A stretch of 64,000 nt of DNA, taken from the NCBI GenBank assembly GCA_041645325.1, contig JBAZQI010000002.1, positions 14,538 to 78,537 on the forward strand. Reading direction: 5' to 3'. Position numbers and translations under genes: made by a program. Below are positions 44,396 to 52,446 of this stretch, one piece after another (position 1 is the first letter of the stretch; every line of letters begins with the position of its first letter). Below the pieces are notes generated by a model. It did no database searches. It was not told the DNA's origin and worked only from the letters and a program-made list of their open reading frames with translations. The DNA is from JAFCCL01 sp041645325 (GTDB lineage Archaea; Iainarchaeota; Iainarchaeia; Iainarchaeales; GCA-2688035).

Positions 44396-45484
44396 TTATT
44401 CTTCTTCAGCTTCTTCTTCCCCGTCTTCCTTTCCAGATTCGCCTGCCTTTTCCCGCGCCTTTTCCTCTTCAATCGCCTTTTCGCGTTCCATTTCCTCTTC
44501 GTTTGCTTTCTTCAAAAGCATTTCCGCAACCTTCTTGCCTACGCCTGATTCAATTCCTTCCCCCTCAACAAATGCATCCGGAAAGGCCTTTTTTGCCTTT
44601 TCCATTTCTTCTTTTGTCGCAACATCGGCCTTGTTTATCACAGTGAACACAGGCAGGTCTTCGAATTCTTTCCTGATTTCGTTCAGCAGCGAAACCTGTT
44701 TTTCCAATGGAAAGCCGCACTGCATTGTTGGGTCTGCCACAAATATGAGGGCATCGGCAAGGTGCCTCAATGCAGCAACGCCCTTTTTTTCAACAGGGTT
44801 CCTTTCTTCAAAATGCCTGTCCAATAAACCAGGGGTGTCAATGAACTGAACCTTCAGATAGTTATGTATAAGATATCCTATTTCCAGCTTTTTTGTTGTG
44901 AATGGATAGGCCGCAACCTTTGGCTGGCTTTCCGTAAGCCTTCCAAGCATTGTGCTTTTTCCCGTGTTCGGATAGCCGGCAATTATTGCAGTTGGCATTT
45001 CCTTGATATGGGGAAGCTCCTTGAGCTTCTTTGCAGCCCTGTCATAGTTTTCTATGCTTTTGTCAAGCTTCTTCAAAAGCCCCGCCATTCTCCCATAGAA
45101 TTCCTTCACTATTGGCGCGGCTTTTCTCGCCTCTTCCCTTTCAAGCCCCTTTATCCTGCCAATGGACAATCCCTTAATCTTCAGTATTATTCTCCTTTCC
45201 GCGGAAATATGGCCCAATGCCTTCAATGTCAGGGGCATATCAATCGTTGATTCCATTAGCTCCCTGTAAAAAGGCGTTACCTCTTTCATGCTTGGAAAGC
45301 CAACAACAGCATTCTGCAGCATTTCCGCAACGTAATTCGAGCTTACCTCTATTCTCTTTATGTTCTTGCCCTTTGCATCCTTGATCGGATTGCGCTCGCT
45401 TTTCAGCATTGCCGACTCTTTCCTCGCCCTGCTGAATGCGGAGTCAAGCAATTCATTGCTTTTTGGCAAAATAATAAGGTTCAT
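44396..45484 (-). CDS. Nog1-family GTPase
   Basis: 362 residues. OBG-type GTPase; Nog1 in eukaryotes is a 60S assembly factor, and archaeal members are thought to act on the large subunit. Helical NOG1 N-terminal domain (1-165), then G1 GYPNTGKST, G3 DTPGLLD, G4 NKAD. The C-terminus is a strongly acidic coil (EEEMEREKAIEEEKAREKAG ...). A GGCGGGAAAA stretch is near the ATG. It stands alone, divergent from secF. Confidence 0.9.
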   Translation of the reverse strand: MNLIILPKSNELLDSAFSRARKESAMLKSERNPIKDAKGKNIKRIEVSSNYVAEMLQNAVVGFPSMKEVTPFYRELMESTIDMPLTLKALGHISAERRIILKIKGLSIGRIKGLEREEARKAAPIVKEFYGRMAGLLKKLDKSIENYDRAAKKLKELPHIKEMPTAIIAGYPNTGKSTMLGRLTESQPKVAAYPFTTKKLEIGYLIHNYLKVQFIDTPGLLDRHFEERNPVEKKGVAALRHLADALIFVADPTMQCGFPLEKQVSLLNEIRKEFEDLPVFTVINKADVATKEEMEKAKKAFPDAFVEGEGIESGVGKKVAEMLLKKANEEEMEREKAIEEEKAREKAGESGKEDGEEEAEEE

Positions 45485-45644
45485 TTTTCCCGCCTCTTCC
45501 CAAAAATCCAGCTTTTAGCCCTGTTTTCCAGTTCATTCCGGCTTTTGACAATCTTTTTAATCCTTTGGATAATCTATTGTTATAAAAGCTCTTTTTAAAG
45601 CTTTTAAAACGGTTTTTTTTGGCGGGAAAAAAGGGGTTGTTTCA

Positions 45645-46721
45645 TTGGACCTTGAAAATTTCTATTCTGGCAAAAAATACAGGCTCTACATGGGAATTCC
45701 GGCAATCCTTTTCATCATATTTGCCTTCCTTGCATTCATTTACCCGGCTGTGCCAAAAGGAATTGACCTTCAGGGCGGAACACTCATTGTCATAAGGGGC
45801 GACAAGCCGATTGACGCAGTTGAACTTGAACAGATACTAAACCAGCAATTTGACCTCATTGACCTGAAAGTAAACAGCATCACAGGGCCGAGCGGAAGCG
45901 GAGTCAATGTGCAATTCGCCGCAAGCACCTCAATACAAAATGCATTGCAGCAAGTAGATTCGGCAAAGGCAATGCTTGCCACAAACCCAACAGGGGCGCT
46001 GCAGGAGGCCCAAACCGCCGTGAATTCAATCTCAAGTTTCCTTGGAAGCACCGAACTGCCAAGCCAGCCGGACAAGGCTGTTCCGCAGGCAGAGCTCTAC
46101 ATCATCGAAGCCAAAAAAAATCTCACCCAAAAAATCCAGGACACCATTATTGGAACATTCTCCCTTCCGGAAGCATCCGCCTTCCAGATAAGGGAAGTCA
46201 GCCCGGCATTGGGCGCATCATTCTGGCAAACAGCCCTGAATGTCAGCATAATGGCCGCAATCCTGATGACACTGGTCATATTCGTCTTTTTCAGGAAAAT
46301 AGTTCCCACAATCGCGGTGCTGCAGGCCGCACTCTTTGATGTCCTTTGTGCGCTTGCCATGATGGCGGTTTTCGCCATTCCACTTTCGCTTAGCAGCATT
46401 CCCGCACTTTTAATGCTCGTGGGCTACAGCGTTGACACAGACATAATGCTCACGACAAGGGTGCTGCAGGGCAAGGAAGGAACGCCGGCAAAAAGGGCGG
46501 CAGGCAGCCTTTCAACAGGCCTCACAATGACAGGCACGACAATAGCAGCGCTGCTTTCAATGGCGGTTGTTTCCTACCTGAACCAGATAGCTGTGATATT
46601 TGAAATTTCAGTGGTGCTGCTGTTCGGCATGTTCGGAGACCTGATTTCAACCTGGTTCATGAACGCAGGCATAATGCTGTTATACACCGAAAGGAAAAAC
46701 AAGGGCAAGGGTGTGTTCTGA
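45645..46721 (+). CDS. secF: Protein-export membrane protein SecF
   Basis: 358 residues. Six TM helices: one at 14-36, a large external loop with IDLQGGT at the top, and five from about 195 on. GYSVDTDIMLTTRVLQGK is the conserved SecF signature after the fourth helix. Works with SecD in the late steps of Sec export, here needed for the many lipoproteins and surface proteins. The start is TTG (no near ATG); GGGGTTG lies nine bases upstream. Its stop overlaps the SecD ATG by one base. Confidence 0.92.
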   Translation: MDLENFYSGKKYRLYMGIPAILFIIFAFLAFIYPAVPKGIDLQGGTLIVIRGDKPIDAVELEQILNQQFDLIDLKVNSITGPSGSGVNVQFAASTSIQNALQQVDSAKAMLATNPTGALQEAQTAVNSISSFLGSTELPSQPDKAVPQAELYIIEAKKNLTQKIQDTIIGTFSLPEASAFQIREVSPALGASFWQTALNVSIMAAILMTLVIFVFFRKIVPTIAVLQAALFDVLCALAMMAVFAIPLSLSSIPALLMLVGYSVDTDIMLTTRVLQGKEGTPAKRAAGSLSTGLTMTGTTIAALLSMAVVSYLNQIAVIFEISVVLLFGMFGDLISTWFMNAGIMLLYTERKNKGKGVF

Positions 46722-48334
46722 TGGCCGAACTTTACAAGAATTGGAGGATAATCCTGGTTGCCTTGTTCGTCATTCTTGCCATTGGCATCATAGCATTCAG
46801 GGGCGTGCAATTTGGCATTGATTTCAAGGGCGGAACGCTTTTCCAGGTGCAATTGTCAGAATCCATAAAAGACCTCGATGAAAGGGCAAGGGTTGTGCAG
46901 ACCATTCAGCAAAGGCTTGACTGGACAGGCCTCAGGGACATGAGCGTGAACTTTTTCGGCGACGAATTTGTAATAGTCCAGATTGCGGAATCAGACCCTG
47001 CGACCATTGAAAGGATAGAATCGCTGCTGAAAAAACAGGGCATCTTTGAAGCCACAATTGACGGCAACGTGATTTTTTCCGGCGAAGACATAATTGAAAT
47101 GCCAAAAGACCCGGCAAAAGGCTACTCGCTTTACTCCGAAGGCTCGGGCGTAAGGTGGGTTCTGCCGTTTGTGCTGAAAAGCTCGGCCGCACAGCGCTTC
47201 ACCGAAATGACCTTCCACAAGTGCGACCTTGTTTCCTTTTCCGCCGAAACAGGCCGCGAGTACGAATGCGCAGAAACATTCTTTTTCATAGACCGGCCAA
47301 GGGAAGCAGTAATCGTGATGCCAAAAGACCTTTTCTTTGACGAAGAACAATTGCTGCTGCAGGGAATTCCAAGCGAAGGAATCTCCGAGGGCACAAAAAT
47401 TGAGGAAGTAATGCTCAACGCGCAGATTCCATACTACCTGGTTGAAAAAGGCCTGCTTTCGCAGGAACAGCTTGAAAGCCTGAAAGGAAACGCGCAAAAA
47501 AGGCCTGTTGCAATAATCCCAAACAGCCTTCCGGAAGAGGCACAGCAGCAGCTTGAGGCCGCAGGCTTTGAGCTGAAGGTTATTCAGGCAGAAGAAGGAA
47601 ACCCGTTTGTTTTTGACGCCGTTGGAATGCGTAGCATCATCGGGTTAAGCGAAAGCGTTGCCCAAATGGACGTGGCAAGGATTGAAGATGCAAAGCCAAT
47701 GGACAAGTTGCAGATTTTTGGCTCTGCCGGAACAAGGGACGCCGCTGTGCAAAGAAGGGCTGACCTTGAAATACTGCTCCAATCAGGAAGCCTCTCGGTT
47801 TCAGTCAAAAGCATCAGCACTGAAACAATTTCACCGCTGCTCGGGGAAACCTTCCTGTGGGATGCCGGCATAACAGCCCTGCTTGCGCTTGCCGCAGTCG
47901 CCCTCGTGCTCTTCATAAGATACAGGTCACTAAAGCTTGTTTCAGTCAACATGTCAATTGACATAATTGAAGTCCTGATAACAGTTGCCCTTGTTTCCCT
48001 GATAAGCAAATTTGACCTCGGCGCAATTGCAGGAATCCTTGCAGCAGTGGGAATAGGCGTTGACGACCAAATAGTAATAATGGACGAGCTGAAAAAAGGC
48101 GAAAAAGGCGAAACAGGAAACCTTATTGCAAGGGCAAAAAGGGCCTTTTTCATAGTGGTAGCCGCATCGGCAACAATAATCGCGGCAATGCTCCCCATAA
48201 TACTCATAGGCTTCGGCCTTGGCAGGCTGGTGGGCTTTGCAATAACAACCATAATGGGCACTCTTGTCGGCGTGCTGATAACAAGGCCTGCTTTCGGCGA
48301 AATAGCGAAAAAACTGTTTGAAAAAAACGAGTGA
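46721..48334 (+). CDS. secD: Protein-export membrane protein SecD
   Basis: 537 residues. TM1 at 8-26 with the following IDFKGGT motif, a large external domain (about 30-375, with a typical P1 head), then five TM helices. GVDDQIVIMDELKKGEKGE is the SecD signature. The archaeal order secF-secD is kept, in overlap. The convergent archaeosortase stop is one base away. Confidence 0.92.
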   Translation: MAELYKNWRIILVALFVILAIGIIAFRGVQFGIDFKGGTLFQVQLSESIKDLDERARVVQTIQQRLDWTGLRDMSVNFFGDEFVIVQIAESDPATIERIESLLKKQGIFEATIDGNVIFSGEDIIEMPKDPAKGYSLYSEGSGVRWVLPFVLKSSAAQRFTEMTFHKCDLVSFSAETGREYECAETFFFIDRPREAVIVMPKDLFFDEEQLLLQGIPSEGISEGTKIEEVMLNAQIPYYLVEKGLLSQEQLESLKGNAQKRPVAIIPNSLPEEAQQQLEAAGFELKVIQAEEGNPFVFDAVGMRSIIGLSESVAQMDVARIEDAKPMDKLQIFGSAGTRDAAVQRRADLEILLQSGSLSVSVKSISTETISPLLGETFLWDAGITALLALAAVALVLFIRYRSLKLVSVNMSIDIIEVLITVALVSLISKFDLGAIAGILAAVGIGVDDQIVIMDELKKGEKGETGNLIARAKRAFFIVVAASATIIAAMLPIILIGFGLGRLVGFAITTIMGTLVGVLITRPAFGEIAKKLFEKNE

Positions 48335-48335
48335 C

Positions 48336-48833
48336 TCAAAGAAGCGAAGCGAATTCCTTTACCTTTGCAGCCCTCTTTGTAAGCCAGTACCAAAGCAGGA
48401 TTATTGCCGCGCTAACCGCAAACCATGAGGCTGTATGAAGCCCCTCGGCCATTTCCGGTCCGAATGAAATTGCGGCCAAAAGCACAAGGTATAAGCGCAG
48501 AAGATTAAGCGGGAAAAGAGCCAGCGTGCCAAATGCAAGAAGCAAAATCTTTTTCTTCAGTTCAGGCCTGCGCAGCGCAAAAATTATCGAGGCAAGCACG
48601 CTTATTCCGACAAGGCCTGTGCAGTTCGGCACAATCTGGAAAGCATGCGAATCAAAGAAAATGGCATTTCCTTCCGCCTGCAGGCCAAGCGCGTTCGCCT
48701 CAAGCAATGCAATGCCGTTTTCAAGAAAGCCCAAGGGCAGGGAAACAATCAAGAACTGCAGCAGGGCGTAGATAACAAAAAATTTTACAAGAAAAACAAG
48801 CGCCTTTTCCCAGAACCGCTTTGCTTTGGACAT
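48336..48833 (-). CDS. Compact archaeosortase/exosortase-family transpeptidase
   Basis: 165 residues, shorter than most archaeosortases. About five TM helices. The catalytic triad is visible: Cys71 in VPNCTGLVGIS, Arg113 in PLNLLRLYLV, His133 in GLHTASWF. Family knowledge: archaeosortases cut C-terminal tripartite signals and, for Haloferax ArtA, transfer the protein to a lipid. Its ATG is one base after the CarS stop, giving translational coupling. Candidate substrates in this window are the proteins at 18548 and 11278. Which archaeosortase subclass it belongs to cannot be told by eye. Confidence 0.85.
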   Translation of the reverse strand: MSKAKRFWEKALVFLVKFFVIYALLQFLIVSLPLGFLENGIALLEANALGLQAEGNAIFFDSHAFQIVPNCTGLVGISVLASIIFALRRPELKKKILLLAFGTLALFPLNLLRLYLVLLAAISFGPEMAEGLHTASWFAVSAAIILLWYWLTKRAAKVKEFASLL

Positions 48834-48834
48834 T

Positions 48835-49356
48835 TCACCACGGAACCCTTTTTATTTTCCCGATATAGGCAACCCTGTTGCTCACAACATGTAACAGAAG
48901 CGTGAAAGCAAGCAGAAAAATTGCTTCAAGCGTGCTTGGAACAGCGAGCAATGCGCCGGCTGCAAGGCCACCTGCAACAAAATCAAGCTGGTCAAGCAAA
49001 AACACGCTTTTTCCCCTTTCAATGTTAAGCCTTCTTTTCAGGAAGCTTCCGGCAAAGTCGCCGAGAATTGCCCCAAAGGCAAGCAGCACGCCGTACCAGA
49101 AATAATTTGTGCCCAATATTTCCCCTGTCTGGGGAAACACAACATTTATCGCCAGCACCCCCAAAGAGGCGAAGAAAATGCCGGCAAATGTGCCCTTTAT
49201 GCTTTTCCCGTTTCCAAGGATTCTGCGGCCGTCAAAAAAATTCCTGCCAAAATCAATCGGCGTTTTTCCGCCAAAAATCAGCGCAAAGCCGTTGCACAAA
49301 TAAAGCGGAATTGCCATCAGGCTAACCCTCAAAACAAACAAAACCCAGAAATCCAT
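48835..49356 (-). CDS. carS: CDP-archaeol synthase (CarS)
   Basis: 173 residues, five TM helices. Transfers CTP to 2,3-di-O-geranylgeranylglyceryl phosphate, giving the activated precursor of archaeal phospholipids. Family motifs: NGFALIFGGKTPIDFGRNFF, DGRRILGNGKSIKGTFAG, GDFAGSFLKRRLNIERGKS and LLDQLDFVAGG. Start at MDFWVLF (a TTG two codons upstream is possible); AGGGAAAGGG precedes it. It lies 72 bases after the VTE6-like kinase gene and directly before the archaeosortase. Confidence 0.93.
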   Translation of the reverse strand: MDFWVLFVLRVSLMAIPLYLCNGFALIFGGKTPIDFGRNFFDGRRILGNGKSIKGTFAGIFFASLGVLAINVVFPQTGEILGTNYFWYGVLLAFGAILGDFAGSFLKRRLNIERGKSVFLLDQLDFVAGGLAAGALLAVPSTLEAIFLLAFTLLLHVVSNRVAYIGKIKRVPW

Positions 49357-49428
49357 AAACAATCCCTTTCCCTGAAAGAATTTGCTTCAACCTGATTTAA
49401 ACCTTTTGCCGTGCCGATTGCCTGCCCA

Positions 49429-50106
49429 TTACACCAGCCAAACAAGCGCCCAGGCCAATGCCGTGCCGCCAAGGCTCCCCAAAAAGTTCACTTCCGCATT
49501 GTTCAGCATGCCCTTTCTTTCAAAGGCAGCGCCAAAAAAGCTGTCAGCAAGCGACCCAAAGACGCCGCATACCGCAAGCACGATGAAAAGGAACCAGTTT
49601 TGGAAGAACAAAAAATGCACTGCCGCAATAACCAGCGCGCCGGCAAGCGCAGCCGCCATTCCCAATGGCGTTATGCCGCCGTCCGTTCCAGGCTCAACCT
49701 TTTTCCAGGTAGTGATTAGCACGGGCTTTCTTTTTGAAAGCAGGCCTATTTCGCTGCTAAGGGTGTCAGCCAAGGCGCTTGCAAAAGCCGCAAAGAAGCC
49801 GAAGGGAAAGCCAAATGCAAGCGCAAGAATCGCTGTGCCGCTGTTTCCCAAAATGTTTCCCGCAGTCCTTGTCTCATGCCTTGGCTTTCTATTTGCGGCG
49901 TAAAGCGTTCCGGCTTCGGCCACGGCAAAGAACAGTATTGCAACAAAAAAGTACTTGAGGTCGCCTTCTGCCAGAAGAAAAATGGCTATGCCAACAATGT
50001 TTGCTATGAGCACGCCCTCAAAATTAAGAAGCTTTCTTTTGAATGACAATGCGCTGAAAACACCGAGTATGACAAAGAGGATTAGCACTTCCAGCGGAAG
50101 GTCCAT
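49429..50106 (-). CDS. DUF92/VTE6-family integral membrane protein, probable prenyl-phosphate kinase
   Basis: 225 residues, about six TM helices. DUF92 includes plant VTE6, a phytyl-phosphate kinase. Motifs: RKPRHETRTAGNILGNSGTA, ASALADTLSSEIGLLSKRKP, TTWKKVEPGTDGGITPLG and GSLADSFFGAAFER. The ATG is one base after the eS1 stop. Its place directly before CarS suggests a role in recycling prenyl alcohols or phosphates for membrane lipids, which is inference from family and context. Confidence 0.85.
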   Translation of the reverse strand: MDLPLEVLILFVILGVFSALSFKRKLLNFEGVLIANIVGIAIFLLAEGDLKYFFVAILFFAVAEAGTLYAANRKPRHETRTAGNILGNSGTAILALAFGFPFGFFAAFASALADTLSSEIGLLSKRKPVLITTWKKVEPGTDGGITPLGMAAALAGALVIAAVHFLFFQNWFLFIVLAVCGVFGSLADSFFGAAFERKGMLNNAEVNFLGSLGGTALAWALVWLV

Positions 50107-50107
50107 T

Positions 50108-50755
50108 TTACTTCCCTTCAATCAGCCTGCTTTTGATTACTTCGACCCTTTTAATGGGCGCAATCTTTGTCAAATGCTTAAAAACCTTCGCGGCAATTGC
50201 GCCAAAAATCATTTCCTGCGAGACCTCGACAAAAGGCTTTTTCTCCACCGCTTTTTCAACCATCTCGCCCATGCTTTTCCTGATGTCTGCTTCCTGCTGC
50301 CTTGACAGCTTTCTTGCCGACAAAGCAATGGTTTTCACGTGCACCTTCTTTTTGTCCGCGGTTTCAAGCGTCTGCACAATCTCAATCTTGCTTGTCCTTC
50401 TCCTCACAAGCCTGTTTACAAAGCCAGGGCTTGCCTCGTGGCCCAAGGTAATGCAGTTCGCATTGTTTCCCTCAACCCTTTCAATCCTGAACAGCACACT
50501 GATATAACGCTTCTGCCTCTGCCCTGCAAGCTGGCCCAAATCAACCCTTATAATCCTGCCTTCAACGTTCTTGGGCTTTTCCCCGACCGTTTCGCCTATT
50601 ATGGCCTTGCTAAACTCGTCAGGCGCAACAATGTTATACCACTGCTTTTTCTTCCACTTGTCAACAGTCCTGCCCTTTTTTGGCTTTGCCTTGGCCTGCT
50701 GTTTCTGCTCGGCCTCTTTTTCTTTTTTTTCCGCTTTTTCCGCCTTGTCAGCCAT
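50108..50755 (-). CDS. rps3ae: 30S ribosomal protein eS1 (S3Ae)
   Basis: 215 residues from MADKAEKAEK. Lys/Glu/Ala N-terminal tail of about 30 residues, then the eS1 core: VDKWKKKQWYNIVAPDEFSK, IIGETVGEKPKNVEGRII, FRIERVEGN, RLVRRRTSKIEIVQTLET. Length is normal. Follows a 38-aa ORF by five bases; the AAGTGAT that ends that ORF can act as its SD. Followed by the DUF92 gene with one base between. Confidence 0.95.
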   Translation of the reverse strand: MADKAEKAEKKEKEAEQKQQAKAKPKKGRTVDKWKKKQWYNIVAPDEFSKAIIGETVGEKPKNVEGRIIRVDLGQLAGQRQKRYISVLFRIERVEGNNANCITLGHEASPGFVNRLVRRRTSKIEIVQTLETADKKKVHVKTIALSARKLSRQQEADIRKSMGEMVEKAVEKKPFVEVSQEMIFGAIAAKVFKHLTKIAPIKRVEVIKSRLIEGK

Positions 50756-50760
50756 AAAAA

Positions 50761-50877
50761 TCACTTCATTTTCACAACAATCGAATCAAGCTTTTTTGCA
50801 AGCCTTTCAATCTCTTCATTGCCCTCTTCCTTCAAAACCTCTTTTCCGTTCCTCTTCAAAACAAATTCATAATGCAT
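50761..50877 (-). CDS. 38-aa microprotein between uS15 and eS1
   Basis: Sequence begins MHYEFVLKRNGKEVLKEEGN and ends LDSIVVKMK. A hairpin of two short strands then a helix is likely. It is tightly packed between the uS15 stop (nine bases) and the eS1 ATG (five bases), which argues for real translation. In many archaea the slot between uS15 and eS1 holds the KEOPS subunit Pcc1; this ORF is less than half its size and I see no convincing resemblance, so it could be a replacement or a remnant. Confidence 0.6.
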   Translation of the reverse strand: MHYEFVLKRNGKEVLKEEGNEEIERLAKKLDSIVVKMK

Positions 50878-50886
50878 TCAAAAACC

Positions 50887-51678
50887 CTATTTTGCAAGCA
50901 AGGAGGCTGTTTCCGCAGAATATCTCCATTCCATCGGCAGAACTCCCTTTTGCTTGTAATACTTTTCAAGCGCCTTGATTTTTGACACAGTGAGCATGAG
51001 GCCGCGCTTTGCGCTCATGTCCTTTTTGTTTTTTGCCAAGTGTTCCCTCAGGGTAACGCTTTTCCTTATAAGGCTCATCATGTCGTCCGGAATAGGCGGC
51101 AAAAGGCTGTGCTCCCTGAGAATCGCGCAAAGCTTTTTTCCCATTGCCTTGCCGACCATTGGAACGCCGTACTGGTCCCTTAAAATCATCCCTATTTCGG
51201 AAGCGCTGTGGCCCTCGTTTGCCAAATGCACTATAGCCTCGGTTATCTCCGCAGGCTTCAGTTCAACAAAATCCCTTTTCTGGTGCTTTCCCTTCTTCGG
51301 CCTGCGGTTTTTTTCATGTTCCACATGCCCTTCAGTTTCGCCTGAAACCGCTTCCTCCAAACTCATTTCCTCTTCTTCGGCAGCATGCACGTGCCCTTTC
51401 TTTGCATGCCCGGCTTCCTCTTCCGCATAAGCCGCTTCTTCCTTATGGTTTTTTTCTGCATGCCTTTTCCCGTGCTCTTCGGCAGGCTCCTCTTCCCCCT
51501 TGGGCTCAATCTTCTTTTCATGCTTTTCATCTTTGGAAGCATGCTTTTTTTCGGCTTTATGGCTATCTTCCTTGGCCTTATGGCTGTCCTTTTTGGCTTT
51601 CTCTTCAGCCTTATGGCTGTGCTTTTCTTCAGCCTTCTTTTCAGCATTCTCTTCTTTCTTTTCAGCCTTTTTCGCCAA
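50887..51678 (-). CDS. rps15: 30S ribosomal protein uS15 with long charged N-terminal extension
   Basis: 263 residues against about 150 in most archaea. The uS15 core starts near residue 136 (DFVELKPAEITEAIVHLANE, ILRDQYGVPMVG, REHLAKNKKDMSAKRGLMLT, YKQKGVLPMEWRY). Before it is about 130 residues very rich in Lys, Glu, Ala and His (about 14 His; units such as EKHSHKAEEKAKKDSHKAKE). Start is TTG at 51678: GGGAGTGA lies about five bases upstream. A TATA-like GTTTTTAAAGG at 51770-51780 lies further up, so a longer frame is unlikely. First gene of the operon leading to the archaeosortase. Confidence 0.85.
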   Translation of the reverse strand: MAKKAEKKEENAEKKAEEKHSHKAEEKAKKDSHKAKEDSHKAEKKHASKDEKHEKKIEPKGEEEPAEEHGKRHAEKNHKEEAAYAEEEAGHAKKGHVHAAEEEEMSLEEAVSGETEGHVEHEKNRRPKKGKHQKRDFVELKPAEITEAIVHLANEGHSASEIGMILRDQYGVPMVGKAMGKKLCAILREHSLLPPIPDDMMSLIRKSVTLREHLAKNKKDMSAKRGLMLTVSKIKALEKYYKQKGVLPMEWRYSAETASLLAK

Positions 51679-51769
51679 AAAACTCACTCCCAATAGAGAG
51701 CTACCTTCCCGCCCCGCAAAGGCACGGGAAAGACGATAACAAAAATCGTAATAAGATTGGATTTGGAAA

Positions 51770-51780
51770 CCTTTAAAAAC
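51770..51780 (-). promoter_or_regulatory. TATA-like box of the uS15 operon
   Basis: GTTTTTAAAGG on the minus strand, about 95 bases before the TTG start, implying a leader of about 65-70 bases carrying the GGGAGTGA site. Confidence 0.45.
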
Positions 51781-51881
51781 AATGCGCCTTGCGCCCAATT
51801 AGCGCTTTGTCCCTGCCTTATTCCCTGACAAAACCAATCCGCCTGTTTTTTGCGGTCATTTTGACGAAATGCCGCAGAGGC

Positions 51882-52103
51882 TTATTTGCTTAATAGTTCT
51901 GCTATTTCTGTTTCATTTAGCTTTGCTTGTTTCAATATCGCATTCAACGTTCCTTTTGATATTTCTTTGTGCATCGGAATTATTGCTTTTGCATTTCTTG
52001 AAATGGAAACCATTTTGGCATGTGAGCCTTTTCTGCCATATATTTGAAAGCCTTTTCTTGAGAGAAACTTTGCCAGTTCCAAGCCAGAAACGGTTTTAGG
52101 CAT
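51882..52103 (-). CDS. hicA: HicA-family mRNA interferase toxin
   Basis: 73 residues. dsRBD-like small toxin. Motifs: SGLELAKFLSRKGFQIYGRK, then GSHAKM with the catalytic His, and IPMHKEISKGTLNAILKQA, the standard HicA end. It lies downstream of and overlaps the HicB-like gene by eight bases, the reverse of the more common toxin-first order. Confidence 0.88.
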   Translation of the reverse strand: MPKTVSGLELAKFLSRKGFQIYGRKGSHAKMVSISRNAKAIIPMHKEISKGTLNAILKQAKLNETEIAELLSK

Positions 52104-52311
52104 GCATTAGAACCTTTGCCTTAAATTCAACAACTTCGCGTTTTTCCGGCAAGCCTATAGGGTCACATTCAAGAAAGAGTTCAACAGCCTCTTTAAGGTT
52201 CTTTAATGCGCTTTTCCTTGTTTTTCCTTGGGATGCAACTCCAAGCTCCGGGCAATAGGAAACAAACCACTTTTCTTCTTTCGTAAGAACCGCTGAAAAC
52301 TTTTGTTCCAT
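52096..52311 (-). CDS. hicB: HicB-family antitoxin
   Basis: 71 residues from MEQKFSAVLTKEEKWFVSYC. The partial RNase H-like fold shows as FSAVLTKEEKWFVSYCPELG, then ASQGKTRKSALKNLKEAVEL and a C-terminal strand. No DNA-binding C-terminal domain is present, so repression would need HicA or another factor. An ATATAT box 15-20 bases upstream overlaps TATATT(N8)AATATA (52326-52345), a possible operator. GTG and ATG codons just upstream are alternative starts. Confidence 0.8.
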   Translation of the reverse strand: MEQKFSAVLTKEEKWFVSYCPELGVASQGKTRKSALKNLKEAVELFLECDPIGLPEKREVVEFKAKVLMHA

Positions 52312-52446
52312 CAACATCACAAAGATATATTGCCAGCGTAATATAAAAACATTTGTTATTTTTTCGGCATTTGACGCCTAGCTTGGCCATACCAATAAGC
52401 ATTTCCAGTCTGATTGCGCACGAAGGAAAAACAGGGGACCTGCTGT

